A DNA stretch of 64,000 nt from an uncultured Clostridia bacterium (GCA_934254815.1 CAKQME010000007.1:1-64000); one strand, 5' to 3'. Numbered from the stretch's first letter, positions 1-8,616 are shown. Notes: generated by a model not told the origin, from the sequence alone. Numbers and translations are program-made.

Positions 1-27
1 CAAGCAAATATCCCCTGACCTTTAAAT

Positions 28-104
28 GAGTACGGAGTTTATATACTCGCCGCCGAAAGGCTTGCCTTTCACACTCCGCCCTACTCGTATTTTTACTTAC
101 TTTT
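28..104. repeat. Compound inverted repeat / possible terminator at window start
   Basis: An outer stem (GAGTA CGGAGT at about 28-38 against ACTCCG CCC TACTC at about 81-95, with a bulge) encloses a perfect inner hairpin GAAAGGC-TT-GCCTTTC, and the plus strand continues into a T-rich stretch. It could terminate a plus-strand gene that ends before the window, or be a palindromic intergenic element. No convincing gene lies in positions 1-275. Confidence 0.45.
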
Positions 105-212
105 TCTCGATTTCTCTAATCAGAAATAGCAAACAAGTAATTTTACAAACAATAAACCATTTCTTACCCTTTTTCATTTGCCTTGTTGCATTTCTGTTTT
201 TTACATCTCAAA

Positions 213-253
213 CCATAAAACAAGCGGAGGTAAACAATAATGTTTATCTCCGC
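213..253 (-). terminator. Intrinsic terminator of the pgk-tpiA-gpmI operon
   Basis: On the minus strand a 12-bp stem with one mismatch (arms at 253-242 and 235-224, loop of six) is followed by TTGTTTTATGG. It lies 22 bases after the gpmI stop and fits a rho-independent terminator. Confidence 0.75.
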
Positions 254-275
254 CTGCTGTTTATTATTTTTGTTT

Positions 276-1826
276 TTACTTTTCAATAAGCGATTTGCCC
301 GTCATTTCGGCAGGAATTTTCTCGCCCATTACTTCAAGCAACGTCGGAGCTATATCCGCCAAAATTCCGCCGTCGCGAAGTTTTACGTCTTTAAACTGCT
401 CGCTTACCAGTATAAACGGAACTCTGTTGGTCGTATGCGCGGTAAACGGCGTTCCGTCGTCGGCAATCATTTTATCGGCGTTGCCGTGATCCGCCGTAAT
501 AAGGCAGCTTCCGCCTTTTTTAAGCACTGCCGCCGTAATCTTGCCTATACAATCTTCAACCGTTTTAACGGCTTTAACTGCAGCGTCAAGCACGCCCGTA
601 TGACCGACCATATCGCAGTTGGCGTAATTGAGAATTATAACGTCGAATTTATCCGATTCGATCTCTTCGAGAACTTTATCCGTAACGAGATACGCGCTCA
701 TTTCGGGTTGCAAATCGTAAGTGGCAACCTTTGGCGACGGTATCAAATCTCTGATTTCGTTCTTTTCGGGAGCTTCTACTCCGCCGTTAAAGAAAAACGT
801 AACGTGAGCATATTTCTCGGTTTCGGCTATTCTGAGTTGAGTATAACCGTTATCGGAAAGATATTTGCCGAGCGTATTATGAAGTTCCTGCTTTTTAAAC
901 GCTATTTTAACGTGCGTAAACGTCTCGTCGTATTTGGTAAATCCGACGTAATTAAGACCCAAATATCCCGTTTTTCTCTCGAAACCGTCGAACTTCTCTT
1001 CGGTGAAAGCGCGGGTTATCTCTCTTGCTCTGTCGGGGCGGAAATTATAGAAAATAACACTGTCGCCTTTCTCTATAAGACCTATCGGTTTACCGTTTTT
1101 GTATATATTCGCGGGAACGACAAATTCGTCGGTTACGTCGTTTTTATAGCTGTTTTCAATAGCTTCGGCAGCAGTATCCGCTTTAACTCCGTTACCCAAA
1201 GTCATAGCTTCGTAAGCTTTTACAACTCTTTCCCAACGATTGTCTCTATCCATAGCGTAATATCTGCCGCTTATCGTGGCGATTTTACCTATGCCGAGCT
1301 TCTGCATTTCGGCTTCGAGTTCGGCTATAAATTCCTTACCGCTGGTTGGAGATACGTCTCTTCCGTCCATAAAGCAATGAACGAAAACGTCTTTAACTCC
1401 CCTTTTCTTCGCCATTTCGAGAAGAGCGAACAAGTGAGTTATATGGCTATGAACTCCGCCTGATGACAAAAGACCGTACAAATGAAGTTTTTTGCCGTTA
1501 TTCTTCGCGCCGTCCATAGCGGAAACAAGTTCGGCGTTTTCGAAAAAGTCTCCGTCACCGATAGCTTTAGTAATACGGGTAAGATCCTGATAAACAATTC
1601 TGCCCGCACCCATATTAAGATGCCCTACTTCGCTGTTACCCATCTGTCCGTCGGGAAGCCCTACGGAAAGTCCGCTTGCGCCGAGGTTTGTCGACGGATA
1701 TTTTTTCATAAGGTCGGCAACCACGCCCTCGTGCGCGATGGCAATAGCGTTGCCGTGTTCGTCTTTATTAAGCCCGTAACCGTCCATTATAAACAAGCAC
1801 ACGGGTCTCGTTTTCATTTTTACCAT
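276..1826 (-). CDS. gpmI: 2,3-bisphosphoglycerate-independent phosphoglycerate mutase
   Basis: Interconverts 3-phosphoglycerate and 2-phosphoglycerate in the cytoplasm through a phosphoserine intermediate, with two divalent metals. The 516 residues match the usual family length of about 510. The N-terminal metal motif (IMDGYGLNKDEHGNAI) and the catalytic serine motif (QMGNSEVGHLNMGAGR, around residue 61-76) are present, as are the C-terminal metal ligands in LITADHGNADKM and TAHTTNRVPF. The start at 1826 is chosen because GAGGT precedes it at good spacing. It is the last gene of the symporter-pgk-tpiA-gpmI run; a palindromic element separates it from tpiA. Confidence 0.97.
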   Translation of the reverse strand: MVKMKTRPVCLFIMDGYGLNKDEHGNAIAIAHEGVVADLMKKYPSTNLGASGLSVGLPDGQMGNSEVGHLNMGAGRIVYQDLTRITKAIGDGDFFENAELVSAMDGAKNNGKKLHLYGLLSSGGVHSHITHLFALLEMAKKRGVKDVFVHCFMDGRDVSPTSGKEFIAELEAEMQKLGIGKIATISGRYYAMDRDNRWERVVKAYEAMTLGNGVKADTAAEAIENSYKNDVTDEFVVPANIYKNGKPIGLIEKGDSVIFYNFRPDRAREITRAFTEEKFDGFERKTGYLGLNYVGFTKYDETFTHVKIAFKKQELHNTLGKYLSDNGYTQLRIAETEKYAHVTFFFNGGVEAPEKNEIRDLIPSPKVATYDLQPEMSAYLVTDKVLEEIESDKFDVIILNYANCDMVGHTGVLDAAVKAVKTVEDCIGKITAAVLKKGGSCLITADHGNADKMIADDGTPFTAHTTNRVPFILVSEQFKDVKLRDGGILADIAPTLLEVMGEKIPAEMTGKSLIEK

Positions 1827-1856
1827 TTTTAAACCTCATAAGGCTGTAAAAAACTA

Positions 1857-1962
1857 TTCACTTGTTCAACGGGATTCTTCGCTTTGCTAAAAATGACACA
1901 TTTTCGATTTATGATTTCTTGTCATATCGAGCGCAGGCGAAATATCCCACCGTACAAGTGAA
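1857..1962. repeat. Palindromic intergenic repeat, copy C
   Basis: Outer arms TTCACTTGT / ACAAGTGAA enclose two degenerate arms resembling GTCATA..GAGCG..GCGAAATATCCCAC and its partner GGGATTCTTCGC..TGAC. The same half-units, arranged in the opposite order, occur at 62963-63036 and 63196-63281. It fills most of the 187-base tpiA-gpmI gap and contains no gene. Confidence 0.7.
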
Positions 1963-2013
1963 AAATTTTTTGATACGCCGACCATTTGCCAACGTTGTTA
2001 CAGCCGACGAATA

Positions 2014-2766
2014 TTATTTATTATAGTTTACGATAAACGCGAAATCTTCGGCTTTAAGCGAAGCCCCGCCGATAAGTCCGCCGTCGATCTCGTCTTCAGC
2101 CATAAGCTGTTTACAGTTCTTGACGTTCATAGAGCCGCCGTACTGTATTCTCGTTTTTTCCGCAATCGATTTATGGAATTTCTTAGCGAGAATATGTCTG
2201 ATATAGCCGATAGTATTATTTGCGTCGGTCGCGGTAGCGGTTTTACCCGTTCCGATAGCCCATACGGGTTCGTAAGCGATAACGATTTTATCGAAATCTT
2301 TCGACTTGAAGCCTTTAAGCCCCTCGACGATCTGTCTTTCGAGAACTTTTTCGGTCAAACCGTTTTCTCTCTCTTCTTCGGTTTCTCCGACGCAGACGAT
2401 AGGTTTAATCTTCGCGTTTAAAGCTGCCTGCGTTCTCTTGTTGACGGTTTCGTCAGTTTCACCGAAATACTGTCTTCTTTCGCTATGACCGATTATAACG
2501 TAATCAACTTTGAGTTCTTTAAGCATTTCTGCGGAAATTTCGCCCGTAAACGCGCCTTTTTCAGCCCAGTGTACGTTCTCCGCGCCTATCTTTATATTAG
2601 TACCCTTAGCGGCTTTTTTAGCCGTCTGAAGATCGGTATAAGGAACGCAAAGCACAACGTCGCACTCGGCGTCTTTTACAAGCGGGGCAAGCTCGGTTAT
2701 AAGAGCCTTTGTTTCCGCCATAGTTTTATTCATTTTCCAGTTGCCTGCAATTATTGCTTTTCTCAT
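2014..2766 (-). CDS. tpiA: Triosephosphate isomerase
   Basis: Interconverts dihydroxyacetone phosphate and glyceraldehyde 3-phosphate; cytoplasmic TIM barrel. The 250-residue length is standard. The N-terminal GNWKMNKT carries the catalytic asparagine and lysine, IIGHSERRQYFGE carries the electrophilic histidine, and AYEPVWAIGTGKTAT carries the catalytic glutamate and flexible loop 6; YGGSMNVKN binds phosphate. An ACGGAGA ribosome binding site precedes the ATG. It lies 22 bases after pgk and is surely cotranscribed with it. Confidence 0.98.
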   Translation of the reverse strand: MRKAIIAGNWKMNKTMAETKALITELAPLVKDAECDVVLCVPYTDLQTAKKAAKGTNIKIGAENVHWAEKGAFTGEISAEMLKELKVDYVIIGHSERRQYFGETDETVNKRTQAALNAKIKPIVCVGETEEERENGLTEKVLERQIVEGLKGFKSKDFDKIVIAYEPVWAIGTGKTATATDANNTIGYIRHILAKKFHKSIAEKTRIQYGGSMNVKNCKQLMAEDEIDGGLIGGASLKAEDFAFIVNYNK

Positions 2767-2788
2767 ATGAATATCTCCGTAAAAAATT

Positions 2789-4108
2789 TTAGTCTTTGTC
2801 GTTCAGGCATTCGATGCCGGGAAGTTTCTTACCCTCGAAAAGTTCGAGCGAAGCTCCGCCGCCCGTCGAAATATGGGTCATCTTATCCGCAAAGCCGAGC
2901 TGAGCGACAGCCGCCGCAGAGTCTCCGCCGCCGATAATGGTGGTAGCGCCCTCGCATTCCGCCATAGCCTTGGCTATAGCGATAGTTCCAGCCGCAAGAG
3001 TCGGGTTTTCGAATATGCCCATAGGTCCGTTCCAGATAATCGTCTTTGCGCCTTTCAAAGCTTCGGCATAGAGTTTTCTCGTTTCTGGACCGATATCGGC
3101 AGATTCCATATTCTTATCGAACTCGCCTACTTTTCTTACTTCGGTTTCGATAGGAGCGTCGATAGGATCGGGGAAGTTCTTTATCTGAACGCCGTCTACG
3201 GGAAGAAGAAGTTTCTTGCCCTCTTTCTTAGCCTTTTCGATCATCTCTTTGCAATAATCGATCTTGGTGTCGTCGACAAGCGAAAGACCGACTTCATAGC
3301 CCTGAGCTTTAAGGAAAGTATAAGCCATGCCGCCGCCGATTATAAGCGTATCGCATTTTTCGAGAAGATTGGATATAACGTTGAGCTTATCCGCAACTTT
3401 TGCTCCGCCGAGAATAGCGACGAACGGTCTTACAGGGTTTTCGAGAGCGTCTGCCATAACTGACAACTCTTTCTCGATAAGGAAACCGCAAACGGCGGTC
3501 TTTACGAAACCGTATTCTACGATTGCCGCAGTGGAAGCGTGAGAGCGGTGTGCCGTTCCGAAAGCGTCGTTTACATATACGTCGCAGAACGAGGCAAGCT
3601 TACGGCAGAACTCTTCGTCTCTGCCCTCTTCGCCCGCGTCGAAACGAAGATTTTCGAGAAGTACGCATTCGCCCTCTTTCAAAGCGGCGACTTTCTTCTG
3701 AGCGTCCTCTCCGACGATATCGGTAGCGAACGTAACTTTTCCGTCCAAAAGCTCGTTAAGTCTCTTGGCTACGGGCGCAAGCGTGAATTTCTTAAGATCG
3801 CCTTTCTTGGCTTTCTCGATATATTCGGCTTTAGCGGCGGCTCTCTCCGCTTCGGGAAGAGCTTCTACGGCTTTCTTCTCTTTTTTATTAAGACCGAAGC
3901 CCTCGGTAAATATATTGTGGGGTTTACCCATATGCGAGCAAAGAATAACTTTCGCTCCGTGTTCCATTAAATATTTAATGGTGGGAAGCGCGCCGTTGAT
4001 TCTGTTTTCGTCGGTGATAACGCCGTCTTTCATGGGAACGTTGAAATCACATCTTACAAGACATCTTTTGCCTTTGACGTCTACGTCCTTAATAGACTTT
4101 TTGTTCAT
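2789..4108 (-). CDS. pgk: Phosphoglycerate kinase with a helical insertion
   Basis: Transfers phosphate from 1,3-bisphosphoglycerate to ADP. Family landmarks are seen: RCDFNVPM near residue 19, SHMGKP near 58, LENLRFDAGEE, NDAFGTAHRSHAST, the hinge region AILGGAKVADKL, and the nucleotide site GPMGIFENP and GGGDSAAAV. At 439 residues it is about 40 longer than typical bacterial enzymes (about 395): residues roughly 66-106, between GKP and FTLAPVAKRL, form a charged Lys/Glu/Ala-rich stretch that interrupts the substrate-binding N-terminal domain. AAGGAG precedes the ATG. First glycolytic gene after the phosphate symporter gene, 18 bases downstream. Confidence 0.97.
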   Translation of the reverse strand: MNKKSIKDVDVKGKRCLVRCDFNVPMKDGVITDENRINGALPTIKYLMEHGAKVILCSHMGKPHNIFTEGFGLNKKEKKAVEALPEAERAAAKAEYIEKAKKGDLKKFTLAPVAKRLNELLDGKVTFATDIVGEDAQKKVAALKEGECVLLENLRFDAGEEGRDEEFCRKLASFCDVYVNDAFGTAHRSHASTAAIVEYGFVKTAVCGFLIEKELSVMADALENPVRPFVAILGGAKVADKLNVISNLLEKCDTLIIGGGMAYTFLKAQGYEVGLSLVDDTKIDYCKEMIEKAKKEGKKLLLPVDGVQIKNFPDPIDAPIETEVRKVGEFDKNMESADIGPETRKLYAEALKGAKTIIWNGPMGIFENPTLAAGTIAIAKAMAECEGATTIIGGGDSAAAVAQLGFADKMTHISTGGGASLELFEGKKLPGIECLNDKD

Positions 4109-4126
4109 AGTTAGCTCCTTAAGGTT

Positions 4127-5194
4127 TTATTTTCCTCGTCTATTGTATACTTTATCGTCAAAATTGTCAATGATAAAACACGATTTCTCTTCAAAACTTT
4201 TTTTTGAACGCCGTTTTTGAGCATTTTTGTTTAATTTGTCGATTTTTTCCACGAGTTTACAAGTAATATTCGTCAACGGCTTTAAACACGGAAACGCCAT
4301 GACGGCGGACAGAAAATTAAAAGCCGTCTGAAAATCAGCGATAGCCCTGCCCGCGTCTATAAACGCGACGGGAAACAGACACGCGATTTTTTCCTTGAAC
4401 AAAACCGCCGCGGGAAAGAACACGACCGCCCCGAACGCGTTGAAGATAAGATTAAAACACGCCGCCTGTTTAGCGGCGACGGATTTGCCCGCACCCGAAA
4501 GAGCCACCGTAACGCAACTGCCGACGTTTGAGCCTAATATAATGAAAATCGCCCTATAAAAGGCTTTTATCGAATTTTCCGACAACAGAACGAGCATCCC
4601 CGTAAGCGCGGAAGAACTCTGCGTGACACCCGCCAGCGCCAGAGAGGCGAAAAAAAGCAGAAACGGATTATCGCACGCGGATATTCCGCGTATGAAGTTT
4701 AATTTTATAATTTCGTCCGCCCGCGAAGAAATTGCGTTTATACCGAAAAGCATAAGCCCGAGCCCCGCGAAAGCCTCGCCCGCAACCGAGACTTTGCCCT
4801 TACCCGAAACGAATAATATCACGCCGGCGACAGCCGCGAGCGCGCCGACTATTGCCGACAAACGGTAATTTCCGCCCGTTCTCGCGACTATCTGCGCCGT
4901 AACGGTAGTTCCGACGTTTGCGCCCGCAATAAGCGGAGCAAGGTTATACAAAGTCGCCGCGCCCGCTTCGGCAAGCCCGACGGCAATCATAGTCACAGCC
5001 GCTCCGCTCTGGGTTATCCCCGCAGCAAGCGTTCCCGTTAAAAAACCGCGCGCGGGGCGTTTTATCGTTTTATAAATTATTTTATCGGGTATCGCGCTCG
5101 CTAAAATCTCGCACGATTTACCGACTTTAAGCAATCCGTATATAAAAATCGCCACTCCGCCCGCCGCAGATAACAAAACAAGAAAATCTTTCAT
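4127..5194 (-). CDS. Na+/phosphate cotransporter family membrane protein
   Basis: Probable sodium-coupled phosphate transporter (NptA/PF02690 type). The 355-residue protein has about eight hydrophobic segments and two inverted copies of the family's QSSSA-like signature: GITQSGAAVTMIAVG near residue 60 and GVTQSSSALTGMLV near 190, each followed by a conserved GxNxGT/GS motif (ANVGTTVTAQ, SNVGSCVTVAL). The C-terminal PhoU-like domain often fused in Firmicute homologues is absent; the protein ends in a short basic tail. It is 18 bases upstream of pgk, so phosphate uptake may be coexpressed with lower glycolysis. Substrate is inferred from family only. Confidence 0.85.
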   Translation of the reverse strand: MKDFLVLLSAAGGVAIFIYGLLKVGKSCEILASAIPDKIIYKTIKRPARGFLTGTLAAGITQSGAAVTMIAVGLAEAGAATLYNLAPLIAGANVGTTVTAQIVARTGGNYRLSAIVGALAAVAGVILFVSGKGKVSVAGEAFAGLGLMLFGINAISSRADEIIKLNFIRGISACDNPFLLFFASLALAGVTQSSSALTGMLVLLSENSIKAFYRAIFIILGSNVGSCVTVALSGAGKSVAAKQAACFNLIFNAFGAVVFFPAAVLFKEKIACLFPVAFIDAGRAIADFQTAFNFLSAVMAFPCLKPLTNITCKLVEKIDKLNKNAQKRRSKKSFEEKSCFIIDNFDDKVYNRRGK

Positions 5195-5273
5195 CTACTC
5201 TAATATATGTTAAATTTAAAGATAATAAAACGAATCGCAGTGAGTAAAAATAAACGCTTTAACGTTTATATTA

Positions 5274-5302
5274 TTGACAACGCTTTTTAAAAATGCTATT
5301 AT
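5274..5302 (+). promoter_or_regulatory. Sigma-A promoter for the 4,6-dehydratase gene
   Basis: TTGACA (5274-5279), 17-base spacer, TATTAT (5297-5302). Predicted transcription start near 5309, giving a leader of about 39 bases and an AAAAAGG ribosome binding site before the ATG at 5348. Confidence 0.8.
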
Positions 5303-5347
5303 TGTGTAGATATATCGGGTTGATTATCGTTAAAAAGGTTAAATTTT

Positions 5348-7213
5348 ATGAAAAACAGACAAAACGACGTACTTAAATCGGTACTTTTGGTTATTCTGGA
5401 CGTGATAGCGGCTTGCGTTTCGCTATGCCTCACCTACCTTATGACCGTCGATTCAATAAATTACAGAATGTCCGCCGAACTCATTATATGGGCGGTTTTA
5501 AACGTACTCGCGATCGTCGGGTTTTTCTATATATTCGGAATGTATTCCATAATACTTTCCTCGGTGAGCATAATCGAAGCGATGAAACTCGGCTTCGGGG
5601 TTATATGCGTTACCCTTTTAAACGTATTGTATCTATGGATTCGCCCCGACGACGGCAAACCCGTAAACGCAGGCACTATCGTTACTTTTGCCGTAACGGT
5701 GTTCTTCCTTACGGGGTTTATACGCTTTTTCGGGCGTATTATCTCGGTAGGAAAATATTACGCGCACAACGCAAGTCACCCCAAAAAAAGAGTAATGCTG
5801 GTCGGCGCGGGCAGCGCGGGCGCGTCGCTTATAGCCGAAATGCACCACTCGGATAAAATTCTGTACAACCCCGTCTGTTTAATTGACGACAGCGTGGAAA
5901 AAATAGGTAAAACCGTAGGCGGCGTAAGGGTCGTAGGGTCTACATACGAGATAAGAAAGTTCGCGGCGAAATACCATATTGACGAAATTTTCGTCACGAT
6001 GCCCTCCTGCGACAAAAAACGACTCAACAAAATAATGAGTCGTTGCCGCGAAGCCGGTTGCCCCGTGAAAATTCTCCCAGGTATGTATCAGATCACCAAC
6101 GGTCAGGTTTCCGTTTCCAACCTGCGAGACGTCGACATTCAGGACTTGCTCGGCAGAGAACAGGTAAAAGTCAATATCGACGAAATAATAAGATACATCG
6201 AAAATAAAATAGTACTCGTTACGGGCGGAGGCGGCTCGATAGGCAGCGAACTCTGTCGGCAGATAGCCACGCATAACCCCAAAAAACTCATCATTCTCGA
6301 TATTTACGAAAATAACGCCTACGAAATAGAACAGGAACTTAAAAGAAAATATAGAGAACTCGATCTCGTCACGCTTATCGCAAGCATACGCGACGCGGGC
6401 AAAATGAAAGACGTTTTCGAAAAGTATCGCCCGCAGATAGTATTCCACGCGGCGGCGCACAAACACGTTCCTTTAATGGAAACTTCGCCTAACGAAGCTA
6501 TTAAAAACAACGTTTTCGGCACGTTCAACGTAGCGCGTTACGCCGATATCTACGGTGCGGAAACCTTTGTGCAGATTTCGACCGACAAGGCGGTAAACCC
6601 CACCAACATTATGGGAGCGTCTAAGCGTATATGCGAAATGATAGTTCAGACTATCGGCAAGCACAGCCTTAACACCAAATTCGTGGCGGTGCGTTTCGGC
6701 AACGTACTCGGTTCTAACGGTTCGGTTATTCCCCTTTTCAAAAAACAGATACAGGAGGGCGGACCCGTAACCGTAACCCACAAGGATATTATCAGATATT
6801 TTATGACGATACCCGAAGCCGTTTCGCTCGTATTACAAGCGGGGGCTTACGCCAAGGGCGGACAGATATTCGTTCTCGACATGGGCGAACCGGTAAGAAT
6901 ATACGACTTAGCCTACAACCTGATAAAGCTTTCGGGGCTTGAACCCGGCGTAGACATAGATATCGTATGCACGGGGTTAAGACCCGGAGAAAAACTCTAC
7001 GAAGAACGATTGATGGACGAAGAGGGAATGCAAAAGACCCCTAACGGACTTATAAACATTGCCCGCCCGCTAAAAATCGACGAAGAGAATTTCTGGAAGA
7101 ATATGGAGGACTTATACGCGGCGGCGTATGAAGAGACCGACAAGATGAAACTGCTTGTCAAAAAACTTGTACCCACCTACACCATAGACGAAAGAAAGTT
7201 TAAAAATCAATAA
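5348..7213 (+). CDS. Membrane nucleoside-diphosphate-sugar 4,6-dehydratase (PglF/WbpM/CapD type)
   Basis: Predicted to convert a UDP-HexNAc, probably UDP-GlcNAc, to its 4-keto-6-deoxy form for surface polysaccharide or glycan synthesis. Residues 1-125 carry four membrane segments; 145-275 form a CoA-binding-like domain (VMLVGAGSAGASL); 285-600 form the short-chain dehydrogenase domain with the NAD motif VTGGGGSIGSELC. The active site reads STDKAVNPTNIMGASKR, in which methionine replaces the usual tyrosine of YxxxK, as in known long-form dehydratases. The 621-residue length is typical. Monocistronic: own promoter, convergent gene downstream. Exact substrate cannot be read from sequence. Confidence 0.9.
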   Translation: MKNRQNDVLKSVLLVILDVIAACVSLCLTYLMTVDSINYRMSAELIIWAVLNVLAIVGFFYIFGMYSIILSSVSIIEAMKLGFGVICVTLLNVLYLWIRPDDGKPVNAGTIVTFAVTVFFLTGFIRFFGRIISVGKYYAHNASHPKKRVMLVGAGSAGASLIAEMHHSDKILYNPVCLIDDSVEKIGKTVGGVRVVGSTYEIRKFAAKYHIDEIFVTMPSCDKKRLNKIMSRCREAGCPVKILPGMYQITNGQVSVSNLRDVDIQDLLGREQVKVNIDEIIRYIENKIVLVTGGGGSIGSELCRQIATHNPKKLIILDIYENNAYEIEQELKRKYRELDLVTLIASIRDAGKMKDVFEKYRPQIVFHAAAHKHVPLMETSPNEAIKNNVFGTFNVARYADIYGAETFVQISTDKAVNPTNIMGASKRICEMIVQTIGKHSLNTKFVAVRFGNVLGSNGSVIPLFKKQIQEGGPVTVTHKDIIRYFMTIPEAVSLVLQAGAYAKGGQIFVLDMGEPVRIYDLAYNLIKLSGLEPGVDIDIVCTGLRPGEKLYEERLMDEEGMQKTPNGLINIARPLKIDEENFWKNMEDLYAAAYEETDKMKLLVKKLVPTYTIDERKFKNQ

Positions 7214-7230
7214 CGCGAATTGTTAGATTT

Positions 7231-7310
7231 AATCGCTTGTACGGCGTAACGGTTTCACCCTGAATGACAGACTCGGTCTGACGGGAATAAATTCCGCCGT
7301 ACAAGCGATT
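7231..7310. terminator. Long inverted repeat between convergent genes
   Basis: Perfect 16-bp arms at 7231-7246 and 7295-7310 surround a 48-base interior with a second small hairpin (CAGAC TCG GTCTG). The right arm includes the ArsR stop codon. It probably ends both convergent transcripts, although neither flank has a strong T-tract; the TGTACGGCG arm resembles parts of the palindromic repeat family at 1857 and 63196. Confidence 0.55.
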
Positions 7311-7656
7311 ACGGCATTTCGGTTAAAAATTCCACGCCCTTTAAAAGCGTTTCGTTGACCAATTCGCTTTTAAGCGAATAATATATTATTTTACCCTCTC
7401 TCTCGCAGCAGACTATTCCGAGATTTCTGAGCAGTCTGAGCTGATGACTTACGGTCGTCTGGTTTATATCGAGTACACGCGATAAATCGCTTACGCAACT
7501 TCTCGTTATGGCGAGCGCGGCGACGATTTTAAGCCGCGTTTTATCAGCGAAAACCGAAAAATAATCGGTAAGCTCTACGAGTAATTCCCCGTCCGGCACA
7601 TAGTCGGTTATCATTGTCTGCATTTTTTTATCGAGTTTGATTGCAACGTTTTCCAT
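7309..7656 (-). CDS. ArsR/SmtB family transcriptional repressor
   Basis: A 115-residue winged-helix DNA-binding protein of the metal-sensing ArsR class. The recognition region reads VLDINQTTVSHQLRLLRNLG followed by the wing VCCEREGKIIYYSL. The alpha3 metal motif of classical members (ELCVCDL) appears as RSCVSDL: only the first cysteine remains, and a CC pair sits at the start of the wing, so sensing may involve another ligand set or a non-metal signal. It is likely autoregulated, because an imperfect palindrome overlaps its own promoter. The divergent small membrane gene at 7777 is a candidate target. Confidence 0.88.
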   Translation of the reverse strand: MENVAIKLDKKMQTMITDYVPDGELLVELTDYFSVFADKTRLKIVAALAITRSCVSDLSRVLDINQTTVSHQLRLLRNLGIVCCEREGKIIYYSLKSELVNETLLKGVEFLTEMP

Positions 7657-7675
7657 AAATTTACCTCTCGTAATA

Positions 7676-7721
7676 ATTATAAAACAATGAAATCATAAGT
7701 GTCAATATATACATATATTCA
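7676..7721 (-). promoter_or_regulatory. arsR promoter and overlapping palindromic operator
   Basis: On the minus strand TTGACA (7705-7700), 18 bases, TATAAT (7681-7676). An AT-rich imperfect palindrome at 7702-7721 overlaps the -35 box and resembles ArsR/SmtB operators, which suggests autorepression. Confidence 0.65.
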
Positions 7722-7776
7722 AGTTTTGTCGCATAACGTATATTAAACGAGAATTTTGTTGAAAAACGGAGGTTTT

Positions 7777-7935
7777 ATGTACAACGCAAATCTTGTCTTT
7801 TTCGGGTTGCTGTTTTTACTTTATTCGCAAGGTATAATTTCGCTTACGCAATTATTTTTACTGCTCGCGCTGATGTCCACGGAATACTGCGGTTGCAGAA
7901 ATTCTTCTTCGACGGACAGAACGACCACCGCTTGA
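7777..7935 (+). CDS. Small single-span membrane protein (52 aa)
   Basis: Unrecognised. An ATG with a strong GGAGG site seven bases upstream opens a 52-codon frame. Residues 5-33 are strongly hydrophobic (FFGLLFLLYSQGIISL and a second leucine-rich part), followed by a short polar tail with a CGC-type motif (EYCGCRN) and Ser/Thr residues. It lies divergent from arsR across 120 bases, so it may be an ArsR target; two cysteines near the membrane would suit a metal or redox role, but this is speculation. Its stop codon overlaps the -35 box of the next gene. Confidence 0.6.
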   Translation: MYNANLVFFGLLFLLYSQGIISLTQLFLLLALMSTEYCGCRNSSSTDRTTTA

Positions 7936-7960
7936 CATTTTATCGTTTTTCTGCTATTAT
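7932..7960 (+). promoter_or_regulatory. Consensus promoter abutting the next start codon
   Basis: TTGACA (7932-7937), exactly 17 bases, TATTAT (7955-7960). Only six bases separate the -10 box from the ATG at 7967, so the predicted transcript starts at or beside the start codon (leaderless). Confidence 0.75.
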
Positions 7961-7966
7961 CTGTCT

Positions 7967-8380
7967 ATGAAAAAACGCATACCGTCAAAATATATAATCA
8001 TAGCGATATCGTCGGTCGTATTTTTGGCGATCGGTATAATTTTTATAGCGAGAAACACGATTTATAAGCGTGACGGCGTGCGCGCGCTTGCCGTTATTAC
8101 CGATATTACGTCGGAAACCGATATCGACGGAAACATCGATAATACGGTCTACGTCAGATTTACCGCGGGCGAAGAAACAATAGAGGGAAAGCTCGACACT
8201 TACGTCGCGAGTATGCGCGTAGGACAAAAAGTCGCCGTATATTATATGCCCGACAATCCGCATGATTTCGTCTACGGAAAAGGTTTTGTTTTTCCCGTAA
8301 TAATATCTTTTACGGCAAGCGCGGGGCTTTTCGCCTATCTGATATATTCCGCAATTAAACAAAAACAAGTTCGTGAATAA
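7967..8380 (+). CDS. DUF3592-like membrane protein
   Basis: A 137-residue protein with one N-terminal membrane segment (residues 8-29), an extracytoplasmic-looking beta-rich region (about 35-95, containing VYVRFTAGEE and the VGQKVAVYYMPDNP motif typical of DUF3592 proteins) and a second membrane segment (107-130). Function is unknown for the family. There is no ribosome binding site upstream, and a perfect promoter abuts the ATG, so the message looks leaderless. A 26-bp-stem terminator follows directly, making it monocistronic. Confidence 0.75.
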   Translation: MKKRIPSKYIIIAISSVVFLAIGIIFIARNTIYKRDGVRALAVITDITSETDIDGNIDNTVYVRFTAGEETIEGKLDTYVASMRVGQKVAVYYMPDNPHDFVYGKGFVFPVIISFTASAGLFAYLIYSAIKQKQVRE

Positions 8381-8384
8381 AAAT

Positions 8385-8442
8385 ATAGCCGCAAGCGGGC
8401 GTGTTTTATCAAAACGATAAAAACACGCCCGCTTGCGGCTAT
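8385..8442 (+). terminator. Strong intrinsic terminator
   Basis: A 26-bp stem (one bulged base) with a five-base loop, arms 8385-8410 and 8416-8442, begins five bases after the stop at 8380. Confidence 0.85.
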
Positions 8443-8616
8443 TATAAGTTTTCAAGCTCGATAATTAACAAATGGTTGCTATTTACGACAATCATATAAT
8501 GTAACGAGCAGATTTTGCTGCCCGTATTAAGTTCTTTGTTTCGTAAAATGATATTAAATGATATTTTTAGTTATTAGAAATATTTTAAAATGTTTTTAAA
8601 TGATACTGCAAAACAC

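Noticed and set aside
26..289. 87-codon frame at the window start
   Set aside because: Runs through two hairpins, one of them the gpmI terminator, and lacks a ribosome binding site.
240..1463. 407-codon open frame opposite gpmI
   Set aside because: Lies fully antisense to a gene with all catalytic motifs; its translation has no family pattern. The CG-rich codon bias of this genome produces long shadow frames.
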